From Anaeramoeba flamelloides (lineage: Eukaryota; Metamonada; Anaeramoebidae), in assembly GCA_027625915.1 (NCBI GenBank), contig JANTQA010000029.1, positions 7,316,001 to 7,380,000 of the forward strand: DNA of 64,000 bases. Direction: 5' to 3'. The translations under genes were made by a program, and so were the position numbers. Below the pieces are notes generated by a model. The model was not told the DNA's origin. It saw only the letters and a program-made list of their open reading frames with translations, and ran no database searches. Shown piece by piece: positions 59,601 through 64,000 of this stretch (within the stretch, counting starts at the first letter, position 1; each line of letters opens with the position of its first letter).

Positions 59601-59979
59601 ATCTGATCAAACTAACATTTTTATTATAAGAATTCAAATAATATTTTATCTATTACAATTAAATATCAAAATTTGAACCAATTCAATACATTGTTAAAGA
59701 ATTTCCCAAAAAAAAAAAAAAAAAAAAAGGTTAATCCAATTATTGAGAAAAAGAAAAAAAAATAACATCAAAGAATAATCCAAAAAAATTATCCAAACCA
59801 ATCAACAAAAAAAAATTAAATCAACTTGTGGAACTAGAAATCAGATATATATTTACAGATCTCAAAAATATACAAAATTATTAAATTAAATTGTTCAAAA
59901 TAGATCAATAAAAGAAAAACTCAACAAAAAGATAGCATTAAAAAAAAAACATTTTTGTGTTTAATCCCCCCTTTTGACT

Positions 59980-60105
59980 TTAATCATTTATTTTTTATTT
60001 TATTAATTGATTTTACATTTCTTTTACTGGTTCTATTAAGTTTTCCAATTATAAACTGTGCTGAACTTTTTTTCTTCTTTTGCTTTTTTTCCTTAAATAG
60101 TTAAT
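59980..60105 (+). repeat. Dispersed repeat fragment, partner of 1285-1430
   Basis: TTTAATCATTTATTTTTTAT, TTAATTGATTTTACAT and TTTTGCTTTTTTTCC lie in the same order and spacing as at 1285-1430. Confidence 0.5.
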
Positions 60106-60558
60106 AATAATTAGTTATCAATTAATTATTAATTTTAACAATTAGAAATAACAAATTTTTCAAAAATAATATTCTTTTTGACCAAACTCTCCTTATATTA
60201 AAGCGAAATTTTGAATATACGAAAAAAAATCCCGTCCTATTTTACAGGAAGTGGATATTTTTTGTATTTTTCGTTTTTTTTCTTTTTGAAAAAATTTTTT
60301 TCTTTATTTGCCCCTTCTTTCAAAAAATATACGAAATAAAATTAATTAAAAAAAAGAAAAGAAATTTCTGAAAAGGGTTAAACTAGATAATTGTTAGTAT
60401 GTAAATCATAACTCTAGTAAACTACAATTATTAAAGGAAAAATATAAAAAAGAAAAAAAAAATTGTTTATAAATTCAAATAGGAATTTTAATAAATTCAG
60501 AAATTTAAATATATTGTCACTATTATGAATAATACATATATATATATATATATATATA

Positions 60559-60957
60559 TTAATTTTGTGAAAAAAGGAGAGGGTTTCTGGGTTGCCCTGT
60601 TTGTTGGGTTTGCGTATTTGCTTGTTGGTTAATAAGTCTGACTATATGATTAATTACTGGATGGTTATTTAAATGCATAAAGCATTCAAAAATAATATTA
60701 TAAAGTGAAGAATATTTTTCAGATCCCATTAAACTAAATAATTTTTGAATAAATCCAATTTTAATTAATTTATCAACGTTTTCCGTCCATTGTTTGCTAA
60801 TCTTCCCATTTTCTTCCATTCCAAATGCAGCAAGGTTTCGAATTAAAATAACAACACCAAATATAGCAAGATTTGCCTCTGAGTTAAATAAATTGAAAGT
60901 TTTTTCAAGGCCTTCATTCTTTATAAAAATAGGTTGATTAAGTGGATCCATAATCAT
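60559..60957 (-). CDS. Small armadillo-like helical protein, function unknown
   Basis: 132 aa, beginning MIMDPLNQPIF and ending LLFSQN. The body reads as amphipathic helices in armadillo/HEAT style: LAIFGVVILIRNLAAFG (about 30-46), NVDKLIKIGFIQKLFSLM (60-77) and SSLYNIIFECFMHL (83-96). A Gln/Asn/Thr-rich tail follows. This is too short for a full repeat fold, so it may be the last exon of a larger gene or a small standalone scaffold. No upstream exon is evident. The stop codon runs straight into an (AT)n tract. Codon use is less AT-biased than the surroundings, which supports real coding. Not assigned to a named family. Confidence 0.6.
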   Translation of the reverse strand: MIMDPLNQPIFIKNEGLEKTFNLFNSEANLAIFGVVILIRNLAAFGMEENGKISKQWTENVDKLIKIGFIQKLFSLMGSEKYSSLYNIIFECFMHLNNHPVINHIVRLINQQANTQTQQTGQPRNPLLFSQN

Positions 60958-61830
60958 ATTTGCTAACTATTATATTTCATTCATTTATTTATTATATTTT
61001 TTTAATTTATTTATTGTTAATTTTTTTTTGAAATTAAAACAAATTAAATTTTAAAAAAAAAATTGGATTTTTTATTTCAATGAACTGTTTTTGGTGGGAT
61101 TTCAAATAATTATTATTTCAAAACGTATTTATATTCTGAAATGAAAAATAATTGACAAACTAAATAAACTGATTACTTTTGAATCGGTTGCAAGGTCCTA
61201 ATGACTTTTTCTTTGATTTAAAAACTTAATATATGAAAAATTTTCTTTTTTACTTTTTTTTTTTAGTTCTAAATTATTATTTTTTTATTTCTCCATTTGA
61301 GTGAAATAGCAAGTTATTATTTACTTACAAACCAATCAATCAACGACACTATTTTTCCACTCAAAAGAGTAATTTGTTTAAGGGATCAATACTCTACGAA
61401 AACAAGGCAAAATTTTAAAATATTTTATTGATGAGATTCTCTACTTACAAATTTTGTAGATGCAAAGGGTCAAAAAATTCTGATCGACCAAGAAATCCAG
61501 AAAAGAAATTTTTTTCAGTAAGATCAAATTTTTTATTCAATTTTTCAGAAAAAAGAATACATTTGAATTAATTTGATTTCTTACTTTATAAAAAGTTTTT
61601 ACCCTGTTTATTGACATTTTCATCATTATTACATAATGTCAAGTCTTTGTTACCAGGAATATTAATATAAAGATTTTTTTTTTTTTTGGGATAATTCTTT
61701 TGTTGAACCAAAAAAATTGATTAATTCAACTATTGAAAAATATTTATGTATTTTGTACTTTAAAGAAGGATAGTTAGAACTATTAAAATTTTAAATTGAA
61801 AACAAAAAATACTTAAAATAGTAATATATA

Positions 61831-63337
61831 TATATCCCTTAGCACCCCGGATTTGCCTAAATTTCATCAAGTTTTTTAAATTAGATTTAAAATGATATTG
61901 ATCTACTAATATATTAATTTTCTTATTTGTCTTTAATCCAGATTTGGATTAGAATAAAAAGTCAAAATAGTTCAAAGATAAAGTAGTTAAGTTATTGTTT
62001 TTTTTTTTGAAATTGAAAAAAAAAATAATAATAATTCATTTTTACATTTTTTTTAAAGATTTTTATTTTTATTTTATTTTTTTAAATCAGAAATTTTATT
62101 ACATTAATAGTAATTCAAAAACTCAACACATTAATTTATTAATAATAACCACAAAACAATTTTGCTAATTTTATGATAAAAAAAATAAATAAAAAAATAA
62201 ATTACTTTGAAATTTAATTTTTTTTTTTAGAAAAAATTTCAATAAATATCCAATTAAGAGAAAAATGAAATTTATTTCTTTAGGCCAAAATTAAATTTTT
62301 TATATGATTAATTTTCTAAAACTTTTATTTTAGCAATAGATAATAATTGAAAATCAAAAAAAAAAAAAAATTGTAAAATAATTTCAATTTATTAAATTGG
62401 AATAAAACAAATATAAATTACTTTTTAATCGATAAAATATTTATACCTAAATTTAAAATAAAATAAAAAATAACTTTTAAATATTATTCCAATATAATAA
62501 AATAATCTCCGAAACCAAATTTTTTTAATTGAAATTTTGTTATTGGTAAAAATTTGAATAATATATTTGCGATATTTGGATTTTTCCTTAATAAATTAAT
62601 CCAGATCTTGTTAAATAAGTTCTGATATATGGTCTCTAATTCAACAATATTGTTTATTTTATGTCTAGATTTTAAAAAGTCAAAAATTAAAAAATTGTAA
62701 AAAATAAAAAAAAAAAAAACAATTATTAATCTTACTCGAACTATTGGCCAAATCATTTAAAATTGAAAAAAAATCTTGTTGAAAAAATTGTAAAATTTTG
62801 CAATGAAAAAAAATTTGATTTTTTTTTCTAATTTAATTTAAAATTTTTTTTATTTTTAAATTAATTTAGAATCTAATATAGATATTGATATTGAATCGTA
62901 ATCAGTAGATAAAACAAATTTCCTATGTGATGTTATAATAACTTTTATAATGAATAAATTATTTAATCAAGCATTTTAGGCAATTTTGGGGTGCAAAGGG
63001 CCCCAAAAAAATTTCCAGTAAAGTATGATGTGTTTTAAATGTCAAAACTAAGAGGTTTTTGATGTCTAGACAAACTTTTCAAAAAAAAAAAAAAAATTTA
63101 TTTTGACAAAATTTGGAAAAATAATAAAATCACAATAACCAAAAAAAAATTGCCAATGTTGAAAATTTTTTTTCAAGTTATTTTTTTATTTTAACTAACT
63201 AATCAATTTTTAATTATAAAATTTTCTTTCTAAGATAATTGTTTATTAATTCTATACCTTATTATCCTTTGATAACATTTCAAATTAAAATTTTTGTTTG
63301 AAATGTTTTTAGGTTATTTGGGGTGCCAAGGGATATA
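61831..63337. mobile_element. 1.5-kb candidate DNA element with TATATCCCTTRGCACCCC ends
   Basis: The left end TATATCCCTTAGCACCCCGG and the right end TTTGGGGTGCCAAGGGATATA are inverted repeats of 18-20 bp, followed by weaker pairing (ATTTGCCTAAATTTCATC against GAAATG...AGGTTAT). A second right-end-like motif (TAGGCAATTTTGGGGTGC, then AAAGGG) occurs at 62979-63002, so copies may be nested. It encloses the minus-strand frame at 62484-62663. No transposase is recognised. Confidence 0.5.
62484..62663 (-). CDS. Exon-like coding segment, unidentified
   Basis: From an acceptor-like CTAG at about 62668, the minus strand reads HKINNIVELETIYQNLFNKI, then WINLLRKNPNIANILFKFLP and ITKFQLKKFGFGDYFIILE before TAA. 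Its amino-acid mix is unlike the low-complexity translations around it. A GTAAGA donor lies upstream at about 62735, but joining them does not keep the frame, so the partner exon is unknown. It lies inside the 61831-63337 element and may be that element's remnant protein. No family recognised. Confidence 0.35.
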   Translation of the reverse strand, partial: HKINNIVELETIYQNLFNKIWINLLRKNPNIANILFKFLPITKFQLKKFGFGDYFIILE

Positions 63338-63340
63338 AGC

Positions 63341-63874
63341 TAAACCCCGTTCCAAAAATTTGGACACACCCAAAATCAAAAATAGGCAAAAAAAAACCCA
63401 ATTTATTGTATTTTCCCAAACTTAATATAAAACTACATTTAAGTAACAAGGTATTAATGTTTTTTATAAGTAATCATTTTCAGCCAAATAAAAGAAAAAA
63501 ATTTAAAACTCAAAAATAAAAACAGGTGTGTCCAAAATAATGAAACGAGCGGAACAAAAAAATGTATTACTAAATTTGTTGAAATTTCACTAACAATTGT
63601 TGATCGATCAAATGATAAGATACCATCTACCAATTGTATATGATTTTCCAATTTAACAAACTCAACACTAACCTTCTTTCAACCATTGAAAAAAAATTTC
63701 GAGATCTAACGAAACAGATTACGTAACTGCAAAAAAGGAAATGAAAACAAAACAAAAAAGACAAAAAATGAAATTGTTTGTAAAATCAAAATTCTTTCCA
63801 ATTTGAATTTAAAGTACAGTAATGATGTTCGTTCCACTGTTTAAACTGTGTCCAAAATTTTGGAATCTAGTTTA
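63341..63874. mobile_element. TA-ended mariner-like MITE, younger subfamily copy 2
   Basis: 534 bp, TA at both ends. It starts TAAACCCCGTTCCAAAAATT and ends AAAATTTTGGAATCTAGTTTA. It is the reverse complement of 16678-17209 with few differences. The internal motif AGGTGTGTCCAAAATAATGA at about 63522 repeats the terminal sequence. It begins three bases after the right end of the 61831 element. Confidence 0.65.
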
Positions 63875-64000
63875 TTTCCAAGAAAGTGGAGCAAATTTAT
63901 TTTAAAATATATTTATGTAACCCAGTCTTCAAAAAAGGATTTAAATATATAAAATCATTAACCACCGTTGATAGATTCTTGATAATAATTCAATTTGTTT

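Larger units (their letters stand above)
56707..60558. other. Intergenic region, convergent gene ends
   Basis: No gene is supported in 3.85 kb. It contains the repeat copies at 59206-59600 (partner 29912-30330) and 59980-60105 (partner 1285-1430), a small palindrome at about 58196-58248 and an (AT)n run at about 60537-60558. The minus-strand frame at 57136-57351 shows no recognisable motif. Confidence 0.55.
60958..64000. other. Terminal region with two abutting DNA elements
   Basis: Apart from the mobile elements at 61831-63337 and 63341-63874 and the exon-like frame at 62484-62663, I see no gene here. The last 125 bp contain CCAAGAAAGTGGAGCAAATT, whose reverse complement recurs near 54590, so another repeat begins at the edge. 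Confidence 0.5.

Overview
This is a very AT-rich eukaryotic nuclear window, roughly four fifths A+T by eye, full of homopolymer runs. The genes are conserved eukaryotic housekeeping genes, some cut by GT-AG introns. They use the standard code, and both TAA and TGA occur as real stops. Long Lys/Glu/Asn low-complexity inserts, small compact genes and large repeat-filled gaps suggest a free-living amoeboid protist. An Anaeramoeba-like lineage is my impression only; nothing here proves it.

Layout. 1-1084 (-): 5'- and 3'-incomplete two-repeat Myb DNA-binding gene in three visible exons. 1085-10982: gene desert with mobile-element debris. 10983-12422 (+): HAT1 histone acetyltransferase. 12423-20193: desert with TA-ended Tc1/mariner-like miniature elements and a TTAA-ended foldback. 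20194-23629 (+): three-exon SERBP1/Stm1-family gene with an RG-rich tail. 28800-29606 (+): basic low-complexity gene ending at a splice donor. 33123-34073 (+): NAP1-family histone chaperone. 38295-40259 (+): four-TM protein fused to a CrtC/AttH-lipocalin-like domain. 41590-42720 (-): decayed LINE reverse transcriptase beside a 450-bp palindrome. 45438-46277 (-): two-exon RRP40 exosome subunit. 47333-56706 (+): five-exon PP2A scaffold subunit A (587 aa predicted) whose last two introns are 4.9 kb and 2.5 kb. 60559-60957 (-): small armadillo-like protein. 61831-63874: two abutting DNA elements.

Three genes have chromatin roles: HAT1 acetylates new histones, NAP1 chaperones them, and the Myb protein should bind DNA. 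RRP40 and SERBP1 act in RNA decay and ribosome/mRNA binding, and PP2A-A scaffolds a phosphatase. I see no operon-like logic; the genes look independent, apart from the divergent RRP40/PP2A-A pair.

The most unusual content lies between the genes and inside introns: at least eight families of non-autonomous inverted-repeat elements, and, in PP2A-A intron 3, a tandem array of five palindromic units (50743-51184). The units share borders (TTAGGTTTT ... AAAACCTAGGCAC), and two carry matched changes in both arms.
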